DNA of 64,000 bases from Glandiceps talaboti (Eukaryota > Hemichordata > Enteropneusta > Spengelidae), in the NCBI RefSeq assembly GCF_964340395.1, contig NC_135565.1, positions 6,382,642-6,446,641 on the forward strand, given 5' to 3'. Every line of letters starts with the position of its first letter. Within the stretch, counting starts at the first letter, position 1. A program made the position numbers and the translations under genes. The notes under the pieces were generated by a model. It worked only from the letters and a program-made list of their open reading frames with translations, did not search any database and was not told the origin of the DNA. Of this stretch, positions 1 through 11,419 are shown piece by piece.

Positions 1-660
1 GTCTGCAAGCTGGACTAGCATTTTGTGTGCAAGCTGGACTAAATTCAGTCGAGTGTTCAAAGCTCAATGTAACATGGCAAGATACATCGTGTAAATCGGA
101 ATTTGTAGACCTACTAATCTCGGCAAAAATAAATATGTCACTAATCATAACTGAAAAGGTCTTGTCTGAAAATTTTTCAATCTTAATGACAGAGATGCAG
201 AGTGCTAGCGTCTTCCATTGGTACGTCATATGCATCAAGCGAAAGGTACTAGGTCATCTACCATCTACTGAATAACTGTCCCTCGCTTTTGAGCTGCTAC
301 ATTCCTCGACTAAAATAAACCATTATTAGGTAGAAGACATCACAAAATACTATTATTAACTTTTTATCATTCGTTTTTGAAAATTCCTACAGTGACAGCA
401 TACACTTTCAGGCTAGGCAACTTCATGACTTTGTCGAGCGCATATACCTACTGGAATGAACCATTCTGTAGAAGGGGTGAAGAATTTGGATTTGAAGTCT
501 GCAACCCTGTTTCGACACTTGTCATTTGGGCGCACAATACATAGAATTCAGACTATAGCACATATTACATTGCTTATTTGACGTCAATGGTGTCTTTTGA
601 AAAGTGGCAGTTTACTTAAAGTATCTTGGACTGAGTTCCAATATGGCGTCGGTCACAATG
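1..660. other. Intergenic, nothing assignable
   Basis: AT-rich sequence. The 82-codon open frame at 27-275 (+) has no recognisable domain and no supporting splice or promoter context, so it is not called a gene. Confidence 0.4.
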
Positions 661-664
661 CTCA

Positions 665-1020
665 TTAACATTTTTTTTCCGTAAATTACCAAAAAAAAAA
701 AAAAAAAAAATCATCAAAAATAGAAAAGAAGATGTGCTGACTTGAAATTAACAAATCTGAGTAAGCTACCCTCTGCGCATCGACACACCAGATATCGAAG
801 CAATCTGAAGTAGTGTTTGAGGAGATGATGAAAATATCATTTTTGAAAAAAAAAACATCGTAAAAAATTGAAAATGGCACAGATCAACTTGGCATGAACA
901 AATCTAGATAGCCTCCCCCAAGGAACATGCACACCAAATGTCGAAGTATTCTGACTGTCACTTTCGGAGAAGATGATGAAAATTAAAAAAAAGTTGACAG
1001 ACAGACCACGATCACTTAAT
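665..1020. repeat. Dispersed repeat, two degenerate ~165-bp copies
   Basis: Two diverged copies follow each other, about 690-835 and 840-1010. Both contain an A-run, then AACAAATCT, then a CACACCA.AT.TCGAAG block, and end in GAAGATGATGAAAA or a close variant. The second ends in a GACAGACAGACC tail like those of other dispersed repeats in this window. Short open frames across it on the minus strand come from the A-runs. Confidence 0.55.
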
Positions 1021-1065
1021 ACTGCCATATATACCTATACCAACCTATACCTAAAGCTTATGCTG

Positions 1066-1146
1066 TCAGCGGAGCTAAAAATCTACCTACCTCACCTATT
1101 CTAAAATTGAGCGTAATCGGAACCACACAAATATTTTTTATTAGGC
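1066..1146 (-). repeat. Fragment of TIR element family A (one terminus)
   Basis: Read on the minus strand this shows TTAGGCCTAATAAAAAAT, then TGTGTGGTTCCGATTACG and an AGGTAGGTAGATTTTT block. The same terminus occurs at 18418-18470 and 41932-41995, and in partial form at 36725-36780. It is one end of the element family whose complete copy is at 15828-16156. Confidence 0.65.
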
Positions 1147-2050
1147 CTAACCGATAAATCACGAAATCATTTCATATATATTTAATCCCAGCAACTTATG
1201 GTAGCCCAAACATTCAACATATTAATTGAAAATGGCAAGTAGTGTTTCAGTGTGAATTAAAAGGAACCTAAGAAAAACACTAAGTTAAAGACTGTTCCTT
1301 CCAAGGGTAGAACCAACCTAGGGACCAATTTCATTAATTAAACATCTTTCCAAACCTTGCCCTATGAAATTTTGAAAGTAGAAAAGCGATTTGTGGGTTC
1401 ATCACCTTGGGAATCACAGTCTTTTATTTCCCAAAAAGCTCACGCAGTATTCTGCGATCATGTTGGATTCTGAAATGTCTTATTTTGGATAAGGGGTAGA
1501 CCATTTGATATCCTGGGGGGGGGCCTTGGAAGATTGGTCAAGAGTCATTATTTTTTTTCACACCTGCTTGCATGTGAATTATTTTTGTTCTCCTTCGCCT
1601 ATGCTGGCAACTTTTTTTTCTTTCCTTCTTTGAGATATCCGGATTTTTTTTACGTCACTGTTGAACACCTACTTTTGTTGCCACAATTTTCTGTTTGGTT
1701 TTCACACAGGATAATACAGAGAGTAAAAAGATGCTGTTCTATCAGGCACATATTATATTTAGAAAACTACATATTTCAATACATGTTTGATTTTCAATTG
1801 AATAAACATCATTGACAGTTTTTATGCCATGGTATGATGACACACTGAAAATGCAAATCGGAAACTTGATTGGTGAGCTCAAACATTCTGACAGACCGGT
1901 CAGTTTCTCCAGCCTGTGGGGATAGGAGGTGGTCAGTGTTTTTTCCATTGGGCCGACAAAAAGTCACTGACCCCCGTGAATAAAGTTTCATAGCATCTTG
2001 AGAGTAAGCTGTAGAGGGAAGAGCTTTGAGACTGGGATATGCCCACCTCT
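1147..2050. other. Intergenic, no supported feature
   Basis: T-rich open frames at 1534-1815 (+) and 1742-1991 (-) overlap each other and lack any recognisable domain. A G-run at 1516-1523 is the only notable simple sequence. Confidence 0.4.
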
Positions 2051-2051
2051 T

Positions 2052-2147
2052 GTGTGAGTGAGTGAGTGAGTGAGTGAGTGAGTGTGTGTGTGTGTGTGTG
2101 CGTGTGTGTGCGCGCGCGTGTGTGTGTGTGTGTGGGGGGGGGGGGTT
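2052..2147 (+). repeat. Microsatellite: (GTGA)n, (GT)n, G-run
   Basis: GTGA repeats pass into GT/GC dinucleotide repeats and end in a run of G. Confidence 0.95.
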
Positions 2148-2179
2148 CTAGGGGGTCTCCCCCTAGAAGCCCTGGAGGA

Positions 2180-5150
2180 TATTTAGGCTATTCACAGACA
2201 CTTTCAGACAAAGTTCTCCCAAATAACAATTTGATTTGTAGTACTCATTTATTTTTAGCAATTATTGCATTTAATTGTTATGAGTATTCCTATAACTGAA
2301 TTTCGATGTCCGATTTTTCAAGTTCAAATATGTCGCCATATTGGACAATATGAGCTGCCCCCTAGTGGCCATTCTGAGAATTCATGATGTCATACCCTCC
2401 TATCTTTGAGCTTGACATTGTCAAACAATGACGTGCAGTTGTGTCCCGGGTTTGGAACCTTATTTACATATTTAATTTGACCCAAACACCCATAAACTGA
2501 ACGAAATAAAATAAGTATAACGTTTGCACAGTGACAGTTCATTTTCTTCCTTTGACTACAACTAGAACACAGATTCGGTTGATAATGGCAAATGTTACGA
2601 TCTTTATTTCGAAGGCGTAATTATGATCGAGATACATTAATAGAAGAGCTGGTCGTTTACAGTAAAATATAGATGGACAAGAAGAAACACACAGTCACGA
2701 TGTAGATCATATTAATGGCAAATTTTATTTTTAGCTACACAAATCAAACTGTTTACAAGCACAGCAGTTCTACAGTAATTGCAGTTTGAAAAACTCTGTT
2801 TAGTACATCGTCATACATGACGTCATCATGCCAAATTACATTACACAAGCTCACAAAAATACCACAGTTACTCTAATATAATATAAATCTGGGTTTTTGT
2901 TACCAAGATTATGATTCAATAAATAATAAAACAGATTTGTTGAGATAAAATAGATTTATGCAACCCTAAAACACATTTATTAATATTCTAATAACATCAC
3001 CAAGAATTACATACACATGTATAAAGTAAAGAAACATTGCTTCTCTTTGGTTGAAAAAAAGTTTCATTGTTTATAAGACGAAGAGACACTTTGACATGTA
3101 CTGATAAGTTGGTTTTAAGACTGTTTTACAAACAAAATAATATCAAGAAGGCAGGTGACATGTGAGTACAGTGTGTTGATAAAATGACCGTTGATGTCTT
3201 CATCCACATCAAAATTACAACATAGAAAATTCTGCCCAATGTCCCTCGATATGTAACGTGTGTACTCTATCAGCCAGACAAAATGAAGAGAATGACTGAT
3301 ATCAATGTAAAGGCTGTTAGAGTACAGACTTTGCTGATAAAATGATTATAGATACTTTATCGAGTTAAAAATAGTTACAAGGGCAGATCCACCCACAGTA
3401 CTTCAGTTACGTCACATGTACACCAAGTCTTGGTTGTTTACTACCTAGACAGCATTACGTCAGACTTAGTTATCGTTGTGGGTCACATGTATATTCACTT
3501 ACATCATAGCAAGGCTGCCTAATGTCAGACCTCGATATCGTTGCGAACAGGACAGAAGAATCACGATTAACAGGTAATACAGCACCTCTTGTATTTTCTG
3601 AGTACTGTAACTTTTAGATGTTTTTTCGCCATTATTTTTCTCCGTTGGGAAAGTATAAGCGACATATGGGGCCTTGTCACTCCGACGTGTGATGAGAAAT
3701 CCCACTTGCACGATGGCAGAGTGAAGAAAAATATTGAAGAATAACATAACTTTAACATGTGCGAACCTTGTCGAGTAAAACAAAGATCTATAGGGAAAAA
3801 TATCGAATCTGAACTTTTTGACATGTCACCAGTATTACAAAAGTAATGACGTAGACGTGCGGTATAAATGCCATATTTTCTGCTAGAATGCATGCAACTT
3901 TGCTTGTCCAAGGTACAATATACCGCCTTGTTTTACTATCCACTCCCAAGAGCATTGCGAACGGTAAAATCTGTCAGTGTTTGTAAGCATCATACATTTT
4001 ATCACAGTAGTACAATTTTTTTTATTTTCAAAAAAATAATTTGAACAAACGCTATTACTTCGTATATGAAACACAAACATTTAATTAGTTTACAAACAGG
4101 TAAAGTTAAGAGTGCCAGTTAATTTACACTTCTATGACATGTACATTTTTATAAAAATATTTTTGTCATCAGCTGCATTTGCTTCAGGTTTTACTTAAAA
4201 TTTGGTATCAAAAATGTGCAAGCCGTCAAGCGCTTACATGATACATGTAGACGATACTGAGAACGAACATAATTATTTCAATGGTAGATTTCTTTTACAA
4301 TGTAGGTGAAGATATACAAAAGTGTTATCTTAATTTTACTCTCTTGGGTTCTATGTTTTACTCGTATTATCTTGGCAAATGTTTCATTCAATTGTGTATT
4401 TCTTTCAAATCTTTTTTCTTTTTTTAAAATTTAGTATGTAGTAGATCGTTTATCTTAACTTTCTTACAAGAGTGCACGTGCAAAGCCAATTTCCAAAGCA
4501 TTTGTATTCAGATGGCAATACAGTATAATATTATTGTATTACTCCTGCTGGCATTCTATACTACATTATGCAGATTAAAAAGGTACTGCGCATTTCCTTT
4601 GAGACAGGTGGGCGAATGACAAATTTCAAAAAGTGCAAAAAAGAAAGATACATACTAGGTTATTTAGCTGCTAGAGCCTCGGGGCAATTCTGATAGCTTT
4701 AAAAGTGACCAAAGATGGTATAGCATTACAGGTGCTGTTGAGGGCTAGCACACCAGAGGTGAATTGGTCATCATCGGTTTTCGTTCGGTAACCTTCCGAG
4801 CGCCGACTGTCTTACAAGACTACAGACCAGTTTAGTGAGGTGTTAAGACCATACACTATACAGTACTAGTCTTCTTCTATATAATAAAGGGTACACATAT
4901 CTATCGTCAACTGTTGTGAAGGGTGTCAGCAACACTTGCACTTAATGCACACGGTCAGCCAGTTGACATATTTTCAAGCGTCTAATATCCCCTTAAGTTG
5001 CATTGTCTGCTAAAATAAAGTGCGCCTGACATTTCCTAAAATGTGATTCCGCCAATTTTTTCATTCACCAATATGTTCACTTCAATCGCCATTTACGCAG
5101 TGTTTACAGAGAACACACTTCATAAATTTACTGTTTCACAGATATACATA
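2180..5150. other. Mostly unique AT-rich sequence, no confident gene
   Basis: This is the longest stretch in the left arm without obvious repeats. Overlapping minus-strand frames at 3499-3783 (94 codons) and 3567-3911 (114 codons) are the only ones of any length. The 94-codon frame has two hydrophobic stretches around a charged middle, but no motif or clear splice context. It could hide the terminal exon and 3' UTR of a neighbouring minus-strand gene; that is conjecture. Confidence 0.35.
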
Positions 5151-5154
5151 AATG

Positions 5155-5345
5155 ACAGTAGCTTAGATGAATTAAAAGCCGGCGTTTCAATCCCAGGTTC
5201 TCGCATTAGTGTTATTTTATCAGTGGAGCCATGAGGATTACATAGCATTCTTCTTTCTTTCATTCGCGACCAACTATTTCTATGACCATGCCAGGCAACT
5301 GTTTTTCTCAACTAATTTTTAATCCTATTCTGAACTGGGCCTCTA
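5155..5345 (+). repeat. Dispersed repeat family C, copy 1
   Basis: Shares an ordered series of blocks with 8000-8130 and 8485-8645: TTCAATCCCAGGTTCTCG or similar, then ATTAGTGTTAT, then GCCATGAGGATTACATAG, and finally TTTTTAATCCTA. No coding capacity is seen. Confidence 0.6.
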
Positions 5346-5726
5346 TGCACGCATTTTATGGTAGGATATAGTGAACAATTCTTCAGAGAACACAAACACA
5401 AACTGTCCAACACAAATATAATATCGTGAACTCTGCACCTGGAATTTCATTGTAAAAACTAAACATTTTGCAATTAATTACTGGCAATGAGATGCCAAAA
5501 CTATTTCCGATTCTCAACACCTTCCTGAAAACACCGTCGGATAGGTGATAATTATCGTGTATAATGAACAAGGGTAGCTTTTACTATCTGTATATCATGA
5601 ATATTAATAGGTTTCTAAAATGGGGGTTTTAAATTCCAAAGACACCTTGAGGTATATCGAAAATCTGAACGGGATTTTCCTGTATAGATATAATTCAAAC
5701 ACATGACATTACATATGGAGTGTGCA

Positions 5727-5746
5727 TATATATATATATATGTATA
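5727..5746. repeat. (AT)n microsatellite
   Basis: Short alternating AT tract beside the foldback sequence at 5775-5872. Confidence 0.8.
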
Positions 5747-5774
5747 TGCACCGGAGATTACTTACACCATAGAC

Positions 5775-5872
5775 TTGTTTCAGTCTCCAGGTCTTTTTCA
5801 TTTTATATATTTTTTTTAACACAAGTGTGCTCTTTTGTGTGAGATAATGACCTGAGGGGGAGACTGAAACAG
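5775..5872. repeat. Imperfect foldback (hairpin-forming) sequence
   Basis: GTTTCAGTCTCC followed by AGGTC near 5778 is matched in inverted orientation by GACCT then GGAGACTGAAAC near 5850-5871. The loop is T-rich. It looks like a small foldback element or a remnant of one. Confidence 0.6.
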
Positions 5873-5879
5873 TTGGGTG

Positions 5880-7055
5880 AACATGCCTAGACTTGTAACA
5901 AGACTATAGTTAAGCACTCGCTCAGGCCAGCCCTTGACAGCGACTTCGGCACTATGCAAGCTGTGGTCAGTTTTAAAGTCAGCAGCATTGCCCAAGACTA
6001 TAACAGCTAGACTACATATAACCCCAAGACTTGTATCTGTAAAGGGGTTTAGCCATGCTATAAATTATGAATGAGGTGAGATCATCATTCACAGTATTAT
6101 ACATATTCATGATAAAGGTGGGGCTACATACACTTCTAGGTAGTCCCAAAGTTGTGCATAAAAGTCACGTGACAGTTGTTCATGCAAATTAGTCTTAATT
6201 GCCCTCGTCTGATAAGGTTATTTTTGAACCCTTCCATCATTCTATATTTGTTTGCTGCTAAACATTAACTAAAGTGGCCACATTACCGTCCACTAAGACA
6301 TGCCAACCCTATTGACTGATACCAGTCCCTTGGGAGACTACTAGTAACTGGGAAGTGGTGGTATTTGCACTGCAGTGCAATAATAAAATATTACTGCATA
6401 CACACATGACGTATGCTAATGATATGCAAATAAGGGTGCAATCGTTACTTGCACACAATATTGTATGATTGCCTGGTTTTATTTTTACAGAAATTTGCTG
6501 TATTTTGGATAAGCATATGCAATAATAACTGAGAGTTCAAGGGACATTTGTACTCATGCGAGCAGTGTTTTTCTGCTGTACTTTTACTTGCACTTACAGC
6601 TGCAGAGAACACAGCAATAACTTGCATATACACAGAATACACCACATTTGCACTCCTGTGTGTCACAGGTTTCAATCACATTATTGCATACCTGTACACA
6701 TATGAGTATGCACTCATAAAACATCAGAACTCAATGTTGTGATGTTCTTGATGTTACGCAAGTGAAACATTGAATGCGTCTTCACATGAAGCTAAAATAG
6801 CAATGAGAAATTATTAGCGCGACACATTTTGTCACTGTTAAAGCATTGCCTTTGTATATATTACAATGCAAATAAGGAACTTCTAAACCTGCCATCTTGA
6901 TCTGAATATCCTGAATGGTGCATTATGGGATAGTGGTGATAGATATACTGGGAGTATTTATAACAAGTCTAAAAAATCTGAAAGTACTGCTTTGTGCTCA
7001 TTGCTGAATTTCTTCATTTATACATTCATACACATACACTAGCCTGTTTTCAGCT
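5880..7055. other. No supported feature
   Basis: The opposing short frames at 6445-6675 and 6548-6742 are shadows of each other and show no domain. TGCATAT/TTTGCAT words recur but do not form an array. Confidence 0.35.
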
Positions 7056-7060
7056 CTCTT

Positions 7061-7197
7061 TTGTTACTCCACTAGCTCTCATATCTTCACGCACTCACGT
7101 GTTACTCCAATAGCTCTCGTATCTTCACGCACTCATGTGTTACTGATAGCTCTCATATCTTCACACGTTGATATTTTACTCTGATAGCTCTCGCATG
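7061..7197. repeat. Degenerate ~40-bp tandem repeat, 3.5 copies
   Basis: Units start with TTACTC or TTACTG and continue TAGCTCTC.TATCTTCAC. Starts lie near 7062, 7102, 7139 and 7177. Confidence 0.65.
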
Positions 7198-7218
7198 ATC
7201 AGTTTCTGCTGACTCCTG

Positions 7219-7607
7219 TATGAAGTCATTATTATGGTTTGAAAATATTCATCCAGTAAGCTGACTTGTCCCAGTGATGACTTTATGCAAATGAAGTCAT
7301 TTATGTAAATGAACATGCACAACTACAAGAAACACAGGTGTTAACATTAGCACAATATAATAAGTGTGATAATTAATGTGTAATCATGTGAATTAACACG
7401 GGTATATTGGTAATGATCGACTTTTGGGGTGTGTGGCTAGTTATGTAAATGAACATGCACAACTATGATAAACACAGGAATTAACATTAACACAATATAT
7501 AAAGTGTGATCATTAACATATAGTTATGTGATATTAACATATGGGTATGTCGGTAATGATCGAATTTTGGGGTTTGTGGTGAACTCAAACCATAATAAGG
7601 ACTTGAT
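7219..7607. mobile_element. MITE-like element with ~23-bp TIRs and internal duplication
   Basis: The left end (about 7219-7243) contains AAGTCATTATTATGGTTTGA. The right end (about 7584-7607) carries its inverted counterpart, TCAAACCATAATAAGGACTT; about 21 of 23 positions match. The interior is a ~140-bp sequence present twice in tandem, each copy starting TTATGTAAATGAACATGCAC (7301 and 7441). No transposase is encoded, so it would be non-autonomous. Confidence 0.65.
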
Positions 7608-7999
7608 ATGGGTATCAGAATAAGCTTGCGATTCAAGAGCTACTAGAACAATACATCAGCATGTAAAAAAGACGACAGATATACAGAATCACCTAAAATG
7701 TATTACTAACCATCGTCTAAGTCTAAGATGTATTCAAACACTTACAGAATCCCTGATTAGAGGTAATCAAAATAAACCTGCACAATATTTATGAAAGACA
7801 TATATTACAGTTAGTCTGAAATTGACTAAAGAATCCATACACAGTCCTATGTGCTATAGGGGTTTCTATCGGCGTTGGGGTGTCAGAACTCGGGGTTGGA
7901 TACCACTTAAGCTCATTAAACATTACTGCTATATTATCATAGTAAAGATGTACATGTAGGTGATAAGTTCTGTTTTTTTTATCTAAAGAACATAATTTC

Positions 8000-8130
8000 A
8001 ATTCCAGGTTCTCACACTGGTGGTTCTTATATCAGTGGTGCCACAAGGATAACATAGGATTGCAGGTTTTTTTCAGGAAAACTTTTTCTATAGCTCTGCC
8101 AGACGATTTTAATCCTAATCCTATCTAGGT
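8000..8130 (+). repeat. Dispersed repeat family C, copy 2
   Basis: Same block order as the copy at 5155: AATTCCAGGTTCTCAC, TATCAGTGGTGCCA, AGGATAACATAGGATT, CTCTGCCAGACGATTTTAAT. It directly abuts the TIR element at 8131. Confidence 0.55.
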
Positions 8131-8484
8131 ATTTAAAGTGCCTATATGGATGAGGATTAGATATTTATTTTAGATTTTTAATTTATAAAACAATCTCATC
8201 ATGGTTTCTTACTTGAAAAATCAATATGAAACAACATACTTCGTTGTAACTCAATAAATTGCATAAGATTGATAAATATGTAAAAAAAATCTGTTATTAT
8301 ACATACAATAACAAACTTTTTACACACTTTTGAGCTTTTAGCACTGAATTGAGCTACAAACACAGACTTAGTCTTGTTGTTTCACATTCATTTTTCAAAT
8401 AGTAAGCCATGATACAAATGTTTTAGAGAAATTAAAAAATCCAAAATAAATACCCAATCCTCATCCATATGGTCACATTAAAGG
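8131..8484. mobile_element. MITE-like element with ~50-bp imperfect TIRs
   Basis: The left arm (8131-8182) holds CCTATATGGATGAGGATT and TATTTATTTTAGATTTTT. The right arm (about 8433-8484) is its inverted copy, containing AATCCTCATCCATATGG. A matching terminus recurs at 43028-43088. The interior has no coding capacity. Family C repeat lies on both sides (8000-8130 and 8485-8645), so the element seems to have inserted between or within C copies. Confidence 0.7.
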
Positions 8485-8645
8485 CCACAGTTCCAATCCC
8501 AGGTTCTTGAATTAGTGTTATCTCATTAGAAAAGCCATGAGGACTACATAGGATTATTCTTTTGTTCTGGACCAACTTTTTGTAAAGCCCTGCCGAACAA
8601 TTGTTTTACATCTAAATGTTAATCCTAGCCTAAACTTGGCCTTTA
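8485..8645 (+). repeat. Dispersed repeat family C, copy 3
   Basis: Contains TTCCAATCCCAGGTTCTTG, ATTAGTGTTATCTCATTAG, AGCCATGAGGACTACATAGG and a TTAATCCTAGCCTAAAC end, aligning with 5155-5345. Confidence 0.6.
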
Positions 8646-8999
8646 ACTCAAACACAGAAATACAACCAACCACATAATATGTAGACTTCTTCTCAGAACA
8701 TTGCAATGTCTTTTGACTATAATAAAGGCATATCTACCAAAAACAAGTGAACTCAGAAGTGCTTCCAAATAAATCTATGGCTTGGTCAGAAAAGTTTTAC
8801 ATGATTTTGAACAATCTATGGACCGTGAAAACAAGTGAATTCAAAGTGTTCATATAATGAATAAAAAGATAAAAAGGAATGTAATTCTCAACTTACAACA
8901 ACAGTTGTTGCTGTATACTTATCTTTGTTAGATATGAAATGTTACTATAGCAATTAAGTCATACTAAAATTCTATGCACTAGTTGCAACTGGGACATTT

Positions 9000-9312
9000 G
9001 TAGAAACTGTTTTATGAGATTTAATGACATTTGAACAGTACTGAATCACCTGTGGATAAACGAATTTGTGTAGCTGTACACACAATATCGTACTATAAAT
9101 CCAATCACATTGATTTTTGGGTACGCACCTTAAAATCAGTATCCATATCCCCAACATGATCATAATTTCAAGCTGTTATTGTACAACTTATGGATAAAAA
9201 AGACCTCTAATTGACATGTACAACATCTGACTATTGTTATTTTAACAATATTCAGTGAATATACTGATGACTGATCATAAAAAATATTATTCTGGTTACA
9301 GCTAGTGTGTAC
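9000..9312 (+). repeat. Dispersed repeat family D, copy 1
   Basis: Aligns over roughly 310 bp with 29945-30275 in the same orientation. Shared blocks are GTGTAGCTGTACACA, CAATCA.ATTGATTTTTTGG or similar, TTTCAA.CTGTT, TATTTTAACAA and TTACAGCTA.. Both copies are non-coding. The two copies look old, given their divergence. Confidence 0.65.
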
Positions 9313-10125
9313 AGTTTAAAAGTTGTTATAAACAGCATTGCCGATTGATATAATATATATTTACCATTCCAGCCTCTAAACTCACTATTAAAGCAAGTCA
9401 TTTAAAAGTACATCACTTTTCATGTTTCTTGTTTACTGGCAAATATACAGGGTCAAAAGAGACACATCGAGGGCCCACAATGGCCCTCCTTTTTGGAATC
9501 CTAGATTGAACACTAATTAGTATTTGCAAGCGAACCAAATCTAAATATGATAAAATACCCTCTCTGATTTTTTCAAAATGTTTGATTTATGAGTACACAG
9601 CAAGGGTGTACAATGTCATTCGCTTACAATATTTAAGAAGACAATATATCTTCTATCTGTTGACAAGTTATAGCATTCAATCTACAGATACAGCCTTACA
9701 GATACAATGGATTTTGCGACAAATAAATAATTTTTTTTAGTAACTTAAAACTCATTGATTCAGTTGTTAGCTTTAGAAGAAAGATCGTGTACTACATAAA
9801 ATGAGGATTTCTTTCAAATATTGAACAACTTTTCCGCACAAACTCATGTCATTTCAGTGCTAGCTTATAACAATTCCATACAAAATACTTTGTCATGATA
9901 ATCAGAGCATCTCTACCGCTTTGGTATCTTTCAAATTTCATCTAGAGCAGAGAAGTAGATATACACAAGTCTAAAAATGAATCAATGATTTAAATTATTG
10001 ATTAAAACAAGTCTTCGTAGAAAACACAACCCCCACTCTCAAATACATTGCTTATGTGTGACTGAATACCGACATGACTTAGTGGCATCAACTAAATACT
10101 GAAAAGTATCTGTGATATGATGGAC
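9313..10125. other. No supported feature
   Basis: AT-rich, without long open frames or obvious repeats. Confidence 0.4.
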
Positions 10126-10147
10126 AAGGCTAGATAATTCACCCTGA

Positions 10148-10172
10148 AGGTCAAGGTCAAGGCCGAAGGTCA
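10148..10172 (+). promoter_or_regulatory. AGGTCA direct repeat (DR0 plus a third half-site)
   Basis: AGGTCA occurs at 10148-10153 and 10154-10159 with no spacer, and again at 10167-10172. AGGTCA is the canonical half-site of NR1 and related receptors. Whether this one is bound is unknown; it sits in a repeat unit. Confidence 0.35.
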
Positions 10173-10450
10173 ATGTCTTAAAAGAAAGTTTACACTTCAT
10201 AATATGGGTAGACACTTGAATGGAGTCTCTATGTATTAACGTTTTTGAGTTGTGTGGTAAATTATGATTGTTCACTAAAAATGTGGCTGCCTTTCAGCAA
10301 AAAGGCATATGAACACCAAAAACAATGCATGCGTACAGTATTCATCTTTTGTATTACCTTTTGACATGATTTAAAAGAAATCGGTCACACATAATTGCTA
10401 CAAAGTGTCTCCAATATGCAAACAATTGCTAAATTTTGATTCTACCTTGA

Positions 10451-10469
10451 AGGTCAAGGTCAGAGGTTA
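10451..10469 (+). promoter_or_regulatory. AGGTCA direct repeat (DR0) plus AGGTTA (DR1)
   Basis: Half-sites lie at 10451-10456, 10457-10462 and, after one base, AGGTTA at 10464-10469. This is the equivalent position in the second 303-bp unit. Confidence 0.35.
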
Positions 10470-10753
10470 CACTGTTTCATAAGAAATGTGGCATGTGTTA
10501 TATATCAGGTTTGGCACTAGAATGGAATCTCTGCACATTGTAGTTTTTGGGATACGCAGTATATTGATTTGTTTACTACAAATATGGCCACCATTCTGTA
10601 GATAGGAGCACTAAAAGTAATCCTTAACTGTGTATATGTATATTTCTCTTCTACATTGCCTGTAAACATGATTTAAAAGTTATTGGCAATTAAGAATACT
10701 ACATAGTGTTTCTGTTAGGTAAGAAAGCAGTTTACTTTCATAACTGATCTTAA

Positions 10754-10772
10754 AGGTCAAGGTCAAAGGTGA
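10754..10772 (+). promoter_or_regulatory. AGGTCA direct repeat (DR0) plus AGGTGA (DR1)
   Basis: Half-sites lie at 10754-10759, 10760-10765 and, after one base, AGGTGA at 10767-10772. This is the head of the third 303-bp unit. Confidence 0.35.
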
Positions 10773-11114
10773 AGATCTCAAAAGAAAGCTGGTACCTGAT
10801 CATAGGGAGTTTGCCCCATATTACTTACAGTTTCAGAGCTATGTAGTAAATATTGATTTTTTGCTACAAATATGGCCACCATTAGGTCAAATTTGTGTAT
10901 CTCGAAACAGGCATATGTCCAATATGATGTCACCTTTGTGCCAGGTTTGACAGAAATATGATATTGCGTGTCTGAGAAATGACATATCACGGACAGACAG
11001 TCACACTGACAGACAGACACATGCACGGATGGAACCATTGTAATAGTTCCCCTTGGGGAAGTAATAATTAGGAAGTGAAGTGTTAAAATAAATTTATACA
11101 TCAGCTGAACAGTT

Positions 11115-11155
11115 AGGTCATAGGTTAGAGGTCAACAGTTAAAGATCAAAGGTCA
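11115..11155 (+). promoter_or_regulatory. Cluster of five AGGTCA-type half-sites at the receptor stop codon
   Basis: AGGTCA (11115), AGGTTA (11122) and AGGTCA (11129) are each separated by one base. A DR1 of AGATCA-A-AGGTCA follows at 11143-11155. The last half-site overlaps the receptor's stop codon (TGA on the minus strand, 11155-11153). DR1 is a known arrangement for PPAR/RXR, HNF4 and related dimers. Binding here is inference only. Confidence 0.4.
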
Positions 11156-11419
11156 TGTTGGCTTATTATGAGGAGAATATGCTAAGCAATCTTTCAACCC
11201 TTTGAATCCACTTGACTGTGAGGTAGATGATGGTTTCCTCTTCTTGTCATTTTTCTGACGAAGATATTCCTTAAGCTCTTCGGGTAGCTTATCAAATGTT
11301 GTATTGAACGTCACATCTTTGTATTTAATTAGGAAGTCTTCTTGATCAGATGTGGTTAGTTTAGGAATGTCATAGATTTCAGCATATAACTCGGGAACCT
11401 CTAGGTCTGGGCTGTCAAC
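11153..11419 (-). CDS. Receptor exon H: AF-2 helix 12 and 72-residue tail
   Basis: 267 bp, 88 codons plus TGA. The first residues lead into [10 protein letters not shown], a good AF-2 match to the hydrophobic-hydrophobic-x-E-hydrophobic-hydrophobic rule. This implies ligand- or coactivator-dependent activation, unlike Rev-erb, which lacks helix 12. The tail is acidic, then Lys-rich (DKKRK at 483-487), then Ser-rich and ends NKPT. Acceptor TTTTCTGTGTAG. No poly(A) signal could be fixed with confidence. Confidence 0.9.
   Translation of the reverse strand, partial: VDSPDLEVPELYAEIYDIPKLTTSDQEDFLIKYKDVTFNTTFDKLPEELKEYLRQKNDKKRKPSSTSQSSGFKGLKDCLAYSPHNKPT

Larger units (their letters stand above)
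10139..11075 (+). repeat. 303-bp tandem repeat, three units headed by AGGTCA arrays
   Basis: The AGGTCA direct repeats start at 10148, 10451 and 10754, exactly 303 bp apart. Downstream blocks recur in order: AAAAGAAAG or similar, a GTAGTTTTTGGGAT-like block, ACTACAAATATGGCCACCAT, and a TGATTTAAAAG block. The third unit passes into a GACAGACAGTCACACTGACAGACAGACA tail ending near 11075. The units are clearly diverged, so the array is old, but the head is well preserved. It lies just beyond the 3' end of the nuclear-receptor gene. Confidence 0.75.

Noticed and set aside
3499-3911. Overlapping minus-strand frames of 94 and 114 codons as a membrane-protein exon
   Set aside because: No domain recognised, no convincing start or splice sites, and the two frames are mutual shadows.
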